DNA from: Ardenticatenaceae bacterium
Lineage (GTDB): Bacteria > Chloroflexota > Anaerolineae > Promineifilales > Promineifilaceae
NCBI GenBank assembly: GCA_020634215.1
Contig: JACKCD010000033.1
Coordinates: forward strand, 1-60,607
Length of the DNA: 60,607 bases
Direction: 5' to 3'
Position 1 is the stretch's first letter, and every line of letters begins with the position of its first letter. Shown in pieces: positions 52,615 to 60,201 of the stretch. The notes under the pieces were generated by a model. The model was given only the letters and a program-made list of their open reading frames with translations, had not been told where the DNA came from and made no database searches. Both the position numbers and the translations under genes were made by a program.

Positions 52615-53335
52615 CCACTGCCTCAAAACGTTGGGCCAACAGTTCACCCAACTGCACAAAATCCAGTACGGCTTCTTTTTCCGGCCACATTTTGCGCCCT
52701 GGCAAAAAATCTAACGGCCAGGCCAACGTGATTTGTGAACCACGTCCCTGAACAGATAAGCGGGAAAACTGTTCACAACGGATGCCAATTTCCCAATCTA
52801 TACATTGCCGCAGCAGCGAAAGCGATTCGCCCCATACGTAATTTTTGCCCAGTACAAATCCATCAGCTTTTGTTTTGTCTACCCAGGTACGGGGGCGAAT
52901 ATGAAAAAACAAAGGTCTGGGAGCGGCAACCTCAATTGCCAGACACAGAGTCCGCTGGGTTGAAATAGCCTGCTTTCGTGAGGCCGGAATCGTAGTAACT
53001 TGCAGTTCATAGAGTTTGACAACAAAATGAGTTCTAGTGCCTTGCATCATATGGTGGTGCCGCTCAATGATCTTGTCATGAGAAAACGGCCGTATTACAT
53101 CTCGTGGCAGCAAAGGGGGTTCCAAAGCACCTATCACCACAGATAATCCCAACACATTGGCAATCTGAAGCAACTTTTCTCGCTCTGGTTCATGGACAGC
53201 TTGCATCATCTGCCCTCTCGTTAGTTCCCGTTGCACTCGGGACATCCTTTTGACGAAACCAAACAGGATTAAAACAGCTAAAACCGCCCCCAAACAAACC
53301 AACACAGTCCCCAAAATGGCCGCGACTACGTCCAT
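52604..53335 (-). CDS. Hypothetical protein with N-terminal membrane anchor
   Basis: A 243-residue protein I do not recognise. Residues 4-28 form one transmembrane helix (AAILGTVLVCLGAVLAVLIL), followed by a basic stretch and a soluble domain with mixed alpha/beta character, including HDKIIERHHHMMQGTRTHFV and a conserved-looking TWVDKTKADGFVLGKNYVW. It may face the cytoplasm. It precedes the DUF3565 gene with an overlap. Base composition resembles its neighbours apart from a low density of AACGGCCGTT (one near-copy). Confidence 0.6.
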   Translation of the reverse strand: MDVVAAILGTVLVCLGAVLAVLILFGFVKRMSRVQRELTRGQMMQAVHEPEREKLLQIANVLGLSVVIGALEPPLLPRDVIRPFSHDKIIERHHHMMQGTRTHFVVKLYELQVTTIPASRKQAISTQRTLCLAIEVAAPRPLFFHIRPRTWVDKTKADGFVLGKNYVWGESLSLLRQCIDWEIGIRCEQFSRLSVQGRGSQITLAWPLDFLPGRKMWPEKEAVLDFVQLGELLAQRFEAVDAS

Positions 53336-53362
53336 TATTGAAATACCACCCTTGATTAGCTC

Positions 53363-53430
53363 GTAGCCGAGGATTCCAATCCTCGCTCTTCAGTCTAGGT
53401 CAAAGAATGGGGATTGGAATCCTCGGCTAC
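53363..53430. repeat. GTAGCCGAGGATTCC hairpin; supplies the UGPase stop codon and a terminator
   Basis: GTAGCCGAGGATTCCAATCC pairs with GGATTGGAATCCTCGGCTAC across a 28-base loop. Read on the minus strand, the first TAG (53427-53429) is the stop codon of the UGPase gene, so the hairpin directly follows the coding sequence as a probable terminator. Confidence 0.78.
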
Positions 53431-54824
53431 TCAAACAAATGCCGGCCGGACAAGACAGACCCTGCCGGAATTGTGACCAAACGGCCGCTTTTGTTGCAAA
53501 TCTCCACATCGCCCACCAGCGACACATTCGCCCCAAAAACAACCTCCCCCTGCACCCGCAGCCGCGTGCAGTTGAGCAAGGACGGAATGCCTTCGGGGAA
53601 ATGGGCATCCAGATCGTTGACAAATTTGTAATAACGGCCGTCTAGTTCCACCACCAGATTGCCGCTGACGTGCGCCGGGTTAAAGACGATCTGGTAATCG
53701 TCGGTCAGCAAATAAGCATCAGAACGGACGGCCAGCAGGTCGTCGGTTTTCTTCACCGGGGCAAAACGGCTGCGCGGCACACGAATGGCCTGGGCACCGG
53801 CAAATACGCTGATGGCTGAACCCATGGCGGTTTCGAGTTGATAAACGGCCGTTGATCCCCCATCACGCGGATCTACCGTCTTGCTGTTACGAATCAGCGG
53901 TAACCCCAGCATATTACTACGCTCTTCCATCACCTCTTGCAAAGCCACCAGATTGAGCCACAGGTTGTTGGTGTTGAAATATTTATGCCGCGAAATATCT
54001 TGAAACGCCGCTTCATCCTCATTCGGACATTGCGCCGATTCACGCAAAACAAGCTGCCCATCCTCTGCCCGCTGCGCCAAATGGCCGCCCTTTTTGTCCA
54101 TTTCGGTGCGGTCGGCCACTTCCATCATAAACGGCAGCTCATTGTCCACAAAATAGCCCAAAATAGCCGGGTCAACCACCGCGCCTAAATTGTCAGAGTT
54201 AGAAATAAAGGCGTATTCAAAGCCATCGTCCAGCAGCTTGTCCAACATGCCGCTAATGACCAGCGAGGCATATAGGTCGCCATGCCCCGGTGGGCACCAT
54301 TCCAACTCTGGGTTTTCCGGCCAATCCACCGGCATCAGGTCAGCCTGGCGGATTTTTGGCTCTTTGTTTTGCACAAAGGTAGCGGGAGGGTAAGGTAAAT
54401 TGGCATAGGATGCCAGTGCCTCCAAGGTGTCGGCTTCCGTAGCAAAGCTGTTCATCAGCAGCAGCGGCACGTTGATTTGCTGCGCCTGGCGGGCGATGAC
54501 ATCGAGAAAGGTTAGCCCCTGCTTAACTGGCAGCAGCGATTTAGCCTGCTCCAGCCCCATGCCGGTGCCTAATCCGCCGTTGAGCTTGATAACGGCCGTT
54601 CTTTCCAGTGCCTCCCGCCCAATGGCTTGCAGGTCGGCCGGCAGCCGTTCCGCATCTGGCAGCGAATCCACCGGCTCAATGCTCTCTTCAGAAATTAGCC
54701 CCGTTTGCCCAGCCAAAAGCTGCTCATAGTAAGAGGCAAAAATATCAATAAAAATGGGGTGCGCCCCTTGTGCTTCCAAACGGTTAGCAAAAGGGACAAA
54801 TTGTTCAGTGAGGGTTGCAATCAT
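53427..54824 (-). CDS. UTP--glucose-1-phosphate uridylyltransferase (UDPGP family)
   Basis: A 465-residue nucleotidyltransferase of the eukaryote-type UDPGP family, making UDP-glucose or another UDP-sugar. The nucleotide-binding KLNGGLGTGMGLEQAKSLLPV is at about residues 79-99, followed by LLLMNSFATEADTLEAL, the PPGHGDLYASL loop and the NLGAVVDPAIL motif. The C-terminal region (LRVQGEVVFGANVSLVGDVEIC) is a left-handed beta-helix. GGAGCAGAC precedes the ATG. The length is typical. The stop codon TAG is the first triplet of a hairpin repeat. UDP-sugars would feed cell-envelope or storage polysaccharides. Confidence 0.92.
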   Translation of the reverse strand: MIATLTEQFVPFANRLEAQGAHPIFIDIFASYYEQLLAGQTGLISEESIEPVDSLPDAERLPADLQAIGREALERTAVIKLNGGLGTGMGLEQAKSLLPVKQGLTFLDVIARQAQQINVPLLLMNSFATEADTLEALASYANLPYPPATFVQNKEPKIRQADLMPVDWPENPELEWCPPGHGDLYASLVISGMLDKLLDDGFEYAFISNSDNLGAVVDPAILGYFVDNELPFMMEVADRTEMDKKGGHLAQRAEDGQLVLRESAQCPNEDEAAFQDISRHKYFNTNNLWLNLVALQEVMEERSNMLGLPLIRNSKTVDPRDGGSTAVYQLETAMGSAISVFAGAQAIRVPRSRFAPVKKTDDLLAVRSDAYLLTDDYQIVFNPAHVSGNLVVELDGRYYKFVNDLDAHFPEGIPSLLNCTRLRVQGEVVFGANVSLVGDVEICNKSGRLVTIPAGSVLSGRHLFE

Positions 54825-54961
54825 GTCTGCTCCAAATTATAGGGAATTTTAACAATGTATCTCAGGGGATTATGTTGAACTGCTAACTACCAATCCTCGG
54901 AGAGACGAGCCATTTGGTCAGTTGCTATCTCAAAGGGTAAATCTACAACGTTACAATCCAC

Positions 54962-55501
54962 CTAAATATCTAACGAGTCCGCTTCTAAGAGCTTCGCCAG
55001 CAGCATCTGAGCGTCACGGTCGTTGGGATTGGCCTTTATGGCACGGCGGAACCAGCCAGCAGCAGCCTCAGTGTCGCGCCGGTCGCGGTAAATCAAACCC
55101 AGGTTGTAGGCCACATTGGGCGCAATAGGGTTGACTTCGAGTGCCTGCTTAAAGGCCGCAATGGCTCGCTCTTGATCCGCATCCTTGGCTAAAACCGGGT
55201 TACCTAAATAGGCAGCGCCCAAATTCGTCCATAACATCTCGTTGTCAGCATAACTTTCCTGAAACGGCTCCAACAGACCCACGGCTCGCCCAAACTTCTT
55301 GGTCAAAATGTAGGCACCGCTCAGATTAAGTGCCGCGTCAAAATGGGCTGGTTCTAGCTCATTGGCTCGTTCCAAATAGGTCAGTGCCTGCTCGACCTGC
55401 CCCCGGTGCAGCAGTTCGGTGCCGCGCCGAAAGACAGGGTCAAATTTGTCCATCACCGCCCCAACGGCCGTTTTCTTCCGTTTTTGCTGCGGTTGATTCA
55501 T
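54962..55501 (-). CDS. TPR repeat protein
   Basis: A 179-residue soluble protein with four to five tetratricopeptide repeats (for example GTELLHRGQVEQALTYLERA, and AIAAFKQALEVNPIAPNVAY, AAGWFRRAIKANPNDRDAQM). TPR proteins serve as scaffolds for other proteins. The ATG at 55499-55501 (MNQPQQKRKK) has an AGAGGAAG site; the frame is open further upstream but overlaps the neighbouring gene. It is the last gene of the leftward cluster beginning with the SLC13 transporter and follows the MA-type peptidase by 26 bases. Confidence 0.82.
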   Translation of the reverse strand: MNQPQQKRKKTAVGAVMDKFDPVFRRGTELLHRGQVEQALTYLERANELEPAHFDAALNLSGAYILTKKFGRAVGLLEPFQESYADNEMLWTNLGAAYLGNPVLAKDADQERAIAAFKQALEVNPIAPNVAYNLGLIYRDRRDTEAAAGWFRRAIKANPNDRDAQMLLAKLLEADSLDI

Positions 55502-55527
55502 TTTTCGCTTCCTCTTTTTCTGCACGT

Positions 55528-56715
55528 TTATCCTCGAGATGGTTTTAAAATCAATAGTCCTGTAATCCCAAAACCGGCCAGCAGCAGCAGCAGCCAAAAA
55601 CCACTGACATCAAAAAAGTAGGCCAGCGGCGTGGGCGGCTCCAAATCAGCCAACCACGCTTCGTTTAAATCACGCAGGGAAATTTGCAGCTCTCGCGCCA
55701 CACCCGCTTCACAGTCGGCACCATCCTTGTGCGCCAAGATAATTTGCCCCAACGCTTGGTTGCCAAAGCGGGATTGCAGGTAAGAGACAAAGGAGGCACT
55801 TTGAGCATAGGCCAGCACCGCCTCGGCTTCGTCGCTGGGAAAGCTTTGGCACAATTCCAGCAATGGGATGGTAGTATGGTTGTCAACGGCCGTTTCCAGC
55901 ACCACCTGATAATTGGGATTCGGGTTTTCCTCCACCATCGTCGCCAGCCCTTCGTTAAACCAGGCCGGAACCTGCTTCATGGCGGCCGGCCCCACCGCTT
56001 GGTAAAGCAACACGTGGACGAGCTCATGGGGAATGCTGCGGCGTAAATCGGCGGCGGCGGTGCGGCTGTTAACGGCCGTTACCAAAATTACCCCCAACTC
56101 TGGCGACGCATGACCACCCACCCAATCGCGCCCCGTCAGCCGCAGCGCCGCCCGCAAATCGGCGGCCGTCGGGTACAAATACACCCGCAGTGGGTGACTA
56201 CCGACATCGGGCAAAAACGGCCGTACCGTCACCAGCGTCTCCTTCACCACATCCAGCGCCACCTGCGCCACCGCCGCATCCGTGCCCGTCCAATGCACCG
56301 TCACCGGCTCTTCAGCCAGCGTTTGCCATTCAAACTGGTCGTCTTCGTAAAAAAAGGTGTAGGTGGGGGAAAAAATATCCTCATCCACCGTTGCCAGCAG
56401 CCACCAGTAGGTGATTTCGGTAAACGGAGCCAGCCGCAGTTGGGTCAAATCAATCTCATGTGCCACAGAAAAACGGCCGCCCGGCGGCAGGGCTACCTCA
56501 TCGGTATAGGTGTTTTCTGAACCTTCGGGACGAAAAAAGAGAATGAGCGTGTCGGCTGGGGGGGCATTCTCCAGCGTTAGCTCAAAACGAATCACCTGCC
56601 CAAATTCATAGCTGACGTTGGGGGTAAACTGCGGCTCCTGCGCCGCTGCCGGACGGGGCAGCAGCCCAGCCAGCAGCAGGGCGGCCAGAAGGATTGAAGA
56701 AAGTCGTTTGCCCAT
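55528..56715 (-). CDS. Secreted MA-type (gluzincin) metallopeptidase with C-terminal membrane anchor
   Basis: A 395-residue protein: signal peptide (residues 1-25, ending PAAAQ), a beta-rich middle domain (residues 30-135), and a peptidase MA-like domain with HELVH at residues 230-234 and the third ligand Glu255 in WFNEGLATM. A transmembrane helix at residues 372-390 (FWLLLLLAGFGITGLLIL) anchors it. It would cut proteins outside the cytoplasmic membrane. Only one base separates it from the AEC transporter gene, so they are co-transcribed. Substrate unknown. Confidence 0.85.
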   Translation of the reverse strand: MGKRLSSILLAALLLAGLLPRPAAAQEPQFTPNVSYEFGQVIRFELTLENAPPADTLILFFRPEGSENTYTDEVALPPGGRFSVAHEIDLTQLRLAPFTEITYWWLLATVDEDIFSPTYTFFYEDDQFEWQTLAEEPVTVHWTGTDAAVAQVALDVVKETLVTVRPFLPDVGSHPLRVYLYPTAADLRAALRLTGRDWVGGHASPELGVILVTAVNSRTAAADLRRSIPHELVHVLLYQAVGPAAMKQVPAWFNEGLATMVEENPNPNYQVVLETAVDNHTTIPLLELCQSFPSDEAEAVLAYAQSASFVSYLQSRFGNQALGQIILAHKDGADCEAGVARELQISLRDLNEAWLADLEPPTPLAYFFDVSGFWLLLLLAGFGITGLLILKPSRG

Positions 56716-56716
56716 A

Positions 56717-57628
56717 CTATAACCCTAGCAGCGTGATGGTTGTGGCAATGGTCAGTGGGCTGAGCAGGGTGCTAACCACGACAATGCCAGTGACAATGGC
56801 TGGTTGGAGGCCAAATTCGGTGGCGAGGATGATGGTAAAAACGGCCGTTGGCATACTCGCCTCAATGATGGAGGTGGAACGCGACAACCCTTGCAGCCCC
56901 AGTACCGTTGCCACTAGCAACCCCATCACTGGCCCCAGCAGCAGCCGCACCGAGACGGCCGGCAGTGCCAGCCGCCACGACAGTCCTCCGCGCAAGTCGG
57001 CAATCTGCATCCCCAAAATGACCAGCATCACTGGGATTGCCCCAGACCCGGCAATTTCCAACCCGCGCAGCAGCGGGGCGGGAATGGGAATGGCAAAGCT
57101 GTAGACAATGATTGCCAGCACGGCCGCATACACGGCCGGTAATTTTCCCAGCCGCGCCAATGCCTGCCGCGCCGATAGTTCGCCCGATGAGGCGATAAAC
57201 ACGCCGAGGGTGTAGGCCAGGAAGGTATTGACCATGTAGAAAACAATTGCCCGCGCCAACCCGGCATCGCCATAGCGAAGTTGGTTGAGGGTGAGACCAA
57301 AGTTGCCGCCATTGACAAAAATGACGACGACGAGAAAAGCGGCCGTTTCCATGCGCGAAAAGCGCAGCCCACGCGCCAGCAGCCAGCCCAACACCCCCAT
57401 CCCCAGCAGACTGACAATGGCAAAAGCCATCAACTGCAGCAGTTCATCGCCGGGTAACTGCGATTTGACCAGGGAGGTGAAAACGAGGCAGGGGCCTAGA
57501 CAGTTAAAAACGATGCTGGAAAGTGCCCGTTTGTCAATTTGGTAGGTTCGTTGGAGGGCAAAGCCAAAGGTGGCAACAATCAGAATCGGCAGGATATTTT
57601 GGGTAAAAACAGCAAGAATGTCACTCAA
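56717..57628 (-). CDS. AEC family (auxin efflux carrier-type) transporter
   Basis: A 303-residue integral membrane protein with about ten helices arranged as two five-helix repeats, the AEC/BART family pattern (FGFALQRTYQIDKRALSSIV; FVNGGNFGLTLNQLRYG, the helix-break motif of helix 4; VTGIVVVSTLLSPLTIATTI at the end). It would export an organic acid or auxin-like compound. The start is a TTG (57626-57628) that overlaps the stop of the HEAT gene as TTGA, so translation is coupled. It is followed after one base by the MA peptidase gene. Confidence 0.86.
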   Translation of the reverse strand: MSDILAVFTQNILPILIVATFGFALQRTYQIDKRALSSIVFNCLGPCLVFTSLVKSQLPGDELLQLMAFAIVSLLGMGVLGWLLARGLRFSRMETAAFLVVVIFVNGGNFGLTLNQLRYGDAGLARAIVFYMVNTFLAYTLGVFIASSGELSARQALARLGKLPAVYAAVLAIIVYSFAIPIPAPLLRGLEIAGSGAIPVMLVILGMQIADLRGGLSWRLALPAVSVRLLLGPVMGLLVATVLGLQGLSRSTSIIEASMPTAVFTIILATEFGLQPAIVTGIVVVSTLLSPLTIATTITLLGL

Positions 57629-58623
57629 TTTTGGCTAAACAACCCCAGGTCGTCCTCATCGTCTGCTTCATCTTCGTCAAAATCAAACAGCGTAAAATCA
57701 CCCGCCAGCCATGACATCGCTTCAAGTGCTTCTTCAATGACCTCATAAAATGACTCGGCTTCGGCATCGTCCAGCAGTTCGGTGAGAATGCGCGTTGGCT
57801 CCTCACCACCAATTTGCCCCAGCGCAATAATGGCGGCCTCTACAACGTCACTATCCTCATCCAGCGTCAATTCGGCCAGCCCCGGCACGGCATCGCTGCT
57901 GCCCAAGACGCCGGCCGCACGGGCAGCTTCAGCTCGCATTTCGGCCATCGGGCTTTCCAGTTCATACAACACGGTTTGGAGCCAACGTAAATCGGCACTG
58001 CTGCCCATGGCAAAAACGGCGCTTAGCTGCATTTCAAATGCTTTGTCTTCATATGCTTCTTCAATGAACTGCGGTACGCGGGGATGGTTGGCGGCGGCCA
58101 TGGCTTCTAAGGCGGCACGTTTAACGGCCGTTTCCGTTCCCACCGCCTCATACTGCGCCAACAGCCGGGGCACAATGCGGGTTGAAACAGACGGGGGCAG
58201 TTCCCCCCATTCGCTCATCAGCACATAGTGAGCTAGGGTGGAAGCAGCGGAAGCACGAACGGCCGTTTCCCCATCCTCTTCCAGCAAACGCAAAATCGGC
58301 GCAACCAGCTTCACATCCGTCGCATCCCACAGCCCGTCCAAAGCCGCCACCCGCACCGCAGGGATCGCATCACTCAGCAAGATGGCAAGCAACGGCGCAA
58401 AATCCACCGTAAAGCTGTCTTCGGTCAAATCAGCCAAATGCCGCGCAATCTGCTGCCGTCGTTCATCAGCCGCCTGCGGCCAACGCGCTTGAAAAGCGGC
58501 CAAATCAGCCGTTTCCAGATCGGAAAGCTGATAGAGCAGCGGAATGCTTAACGCTTCATCCTCAAACAAATGGTGCATTAGCTCCGCAAACGGTAACTTT
58601 TTATCGAAATATTCCTCTTCCAT
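57625..58623 (-). CDS. HEAT-repeat protein
   Basis: A 332-residue all-helical protein with HEAT/PBS-lyase-like repeats (for example AIPAVRVAALDGLWDATDVK, GETAVRASAASTLAHYV, MAEMRAEAARAAGVLGSSDA, DSDVVEAAIIALGQIGGEEP). It probably binds partner proteins. The acidic C-terminus (FDFDEDEADDEDD) is notable. Its stop overlaps the TTG start of the AEC gene. It lies 106 bases downstream of rseP and is probably a member of the same transcription unit. Confidence 0.85.
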   Translation of the reverse strand: MEEEYFDKKLPFAELMHHLFEDEALSIPLLYQLSDLETADLAAFQARWPQAADERRQQIARHLADLTEDSFTVDFAPLLAILLSDAIPAVRVAALDGLWDATDVKLVAPILRLLEEDGETAVRASAASTLAHYVLMSEWGELPPSVSTRIVPRLLAQYEAVGTETAVKRAALEAMAAANHPRVPQFIEEAYEDKAFEMQLSAVFAMGSSADLRWLQTVLYELESPMAEMRAEAARAAGVLGSSDAVPGLAELTLDEDSDVVEAAIIALGQIGGEEPTRILTELLDDAEAESFYEVIEEALEAMSWLAGDFTLFDFDEDEADDEDDLGLFSQN

Positions 58624-58729
58624 ACATAGTCAAAGACGTTGGTTACTTATCCGTAGCCAACGTCTTCATTTCTTAAAATGGCGCAGTTTGGTTGATTAAA
58701 CCACGCTTACTGTTGTCTGTCACAATGTT

Positions 58730-59800
58730 CTATTGAAATGGGATAATCGGGTTCACAATGTCCTGCACAATCATTAGCACCATCAAGCCCAACAGCACCA
58801 ACATGCCAATGACATGCACCATCCCTTCCCGCTCTGGCTCAATCCGCCGCCCACGAATTGCCTCAATCACCACAAATAAAATGCGACCACCATCCAGCGC
58901 GGGCAACGGCAGCAAGTTGGTTAAGCCCAGCGCCACATTGATAAAGGCCGCAATGGAAAGCAGTGGGAACAAATTCCGGTTTTGTGCCGATGCTTCAGCC
59001 GCCTGTCCTGCAATTTGGCTAATGCCCACAATACTTACCGGGCGTGCCTCCTGCGGTGTAATGTCGCCACTGAGCAGCATGGCGGGCAAGCGTAGGTACA
59101 GCGACACATAGTTGCCCATGAATTGCACAGCATCCACACCAGCCTCAATCGGATTGCGGCTAATGCGCTCACCCGTGGTAGACATCATCAGCCCTACGCC
59201 AATCGGCCCTTCGCTATCGGAGTCATATTCGCCAGGGGAGCGAGGCACCAGGGTAATGTTAAGCTGCTGACCATCACGGCTAACTAACAGTTGAATGGGC
59301 TGTCCGGCCATCTCATGCACCCGGTCTACCAGCACACTAGAGCTGTCGGCACGCACACCATCTACTTCAAGGATGACATCGTTGGCCTGCAAACCGGCCG
59401 TTTCGGCGGGTGAACCCGGATTGACGTTGCTAATGGCAACGGCCGGCGGGCCAATCATCAACGCCACCCAAAAAATGACAATGGCAGCAATAAAATTCAT
59501 CCCGGCCCCCGACACCAACACAAAAAAGCGTGCCCGTTTGGAAGCGGCGGCTAAACCATCTGGCACATTGGGGTCATCTTCTCCGGCCGGCCGTACAAAG
59601 CCACCCAAAGGAATCCAGTTTAGCGAAAAAATGGTGCCTTTTCGTTCGGCCAAGGTCATAGCACGGGGGGGCAATCCTAATCCAAACTCTTCAACACGAA
59701 TATTTGATAAACGTGCCGCCCAAAAATGACCCAACTCGTGTACTAAAACGATGGGCGTAAGGATAATAATAAATCCACCAATGGCCCATAATATTGACAT
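58730..59800 (-). CDS. rseP: Site-2 protease RseP/M50B with PDZ domain
   Basis: A 356-residue intramembrane zinc protease. The first helix contains HELGH (residues 21-25). A PDZ domain follows after the second helix (NPGSPAETAGLQANDVILEVDGVRADSSS), and the last-third motif NLLPLPALDGGRILFVVIEAIRGRR supplies the third zinc ligand Asp. RseP cuts anti-sigma factors or signal peptides in the membrane. The length is slightly below the usual 370-450, because there is one PDZ domain only. It stands upstream of the HEAT-AEC-MA peptidase-TPR run. Confidence 0.93.
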   Translation of the reverse strand: MSILWAIGGFIIILTPIVLVHELGHFWAARLSNIRVEEFGLGLPPRAMTLAERKGTIFSLNWIPLGGFVRPAGEDDPNVPDGLAAASKRARFFVLVSGAGMNFIAAIVIFWVALMIGPPAVAISNVNPGSPAETAGLQANDVILEVDGVRADSSSVLVDRVHEMAGQPIQLLVSRDGQQLNITLVPRSPGEYDSDSEGPIGVGLMMSTTGERISRNPIEAGVDAVQFMGNYVSLYLRLPAMLLSGDITPQEARPVSIVGISQIAGQAAEASAQNRNLFPLLSIAAFINVALGLTNLLPLPALDGGRILFVVIEAIRGRRIEPEREGMVHVIGMLVLLGLMVLMIVQDIVNPIIPFQ

Positions 59801-60133
59801 AATTCACATCCTAGATTTGGTCAGCTCACTGTTAGGCGAATTCCAAAAAGTAATCGAGGGAAAAACGGCCGTTTTCTCGGAATTCGCTGGGCATTTCTTC
59901 GGTTAAAGACTTATCTGTTTTTCCGAAAATGCCTTAAGTCGCTGCGTTTTGCTTAAGGTTAATAAAACTTACTATCACCTTATCTTTCGACCTCGGCTGT
60001 CTAACACTGGCAAACAGCCAAAACAACGGCGCATTTTCAGCGCACCATAGGTCATTATACGGCCTGACAATCGTTAATAGCAACTAGCAGCCTGATGATT
60101 TAACGACACTCTAACGGTCACAGCAAATCTTAT
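59801..60133. other. Upstream region of rseP with a palindrome-bearing inverted repeat
   Basis: No gene is seen. GCGAATTCC (59836-59844) and GGAATTCGC (59879-59887) form a perfect 9 bp inverted repeat around AAAACGGCCGTTTT (59862-59875), itself palindromic. The remainder is AT-rich and presumably carries the rseP promoter. Confidence 0.5.
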
Positions 60134-60201
60134 GTAGCCGAGCTTTCCCAAGCTCGTACTTTTGCACAAACCAAAGAGCGAGAATTGGAATCCTCGGCTA
60201 C
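60134..60201. repeat. GTAGCCGAG hairpin; supplies the SLC13 stop codon and a terminator
   Basis: GTAGCCGAG at the left is answered by GAATTGGAATCCTCGGCTAC at the right; the middle differs from the copy at 53363. On the minus strand the repeat's TAG (60198-60200) is the stop codon of the SLC13 gene. Confidence 0.72.

Larger units (their letters stand above)
61..59873. repeat. Dispersed iterated palindrome AACGGCCGTT (about 68 exact copies)
   Basis: By hand count there are about 68 exact copies of AACGGCCGTT between the first (61-70) and last (59864-59873), roughly one per 0.9 kb, plus near-copies such as TCGGCCGTTT, GCGGCCGTTT and AACGGCCGTA. In genes it is read in all three phases: as T-A-V (most common), as N-G-R (for example in the C69 peptidase and Uma2) and as R-P (for example the ABC-F C-terminus). 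Some copies are intergenic. The signal therefore sits at DNA level. Gaps without copies include the interior of the insertion sequence, 27.5-29.2 kb and 41.6-47.2 kb. Confidence 0.9.

Noticed and set aside
61..59873. The recurring T-A-V residues in proteins as a protein motif
   Set aside because: The same DNA word is read in all three frames and in spacers, so it reflects DNA, not protein, selection.
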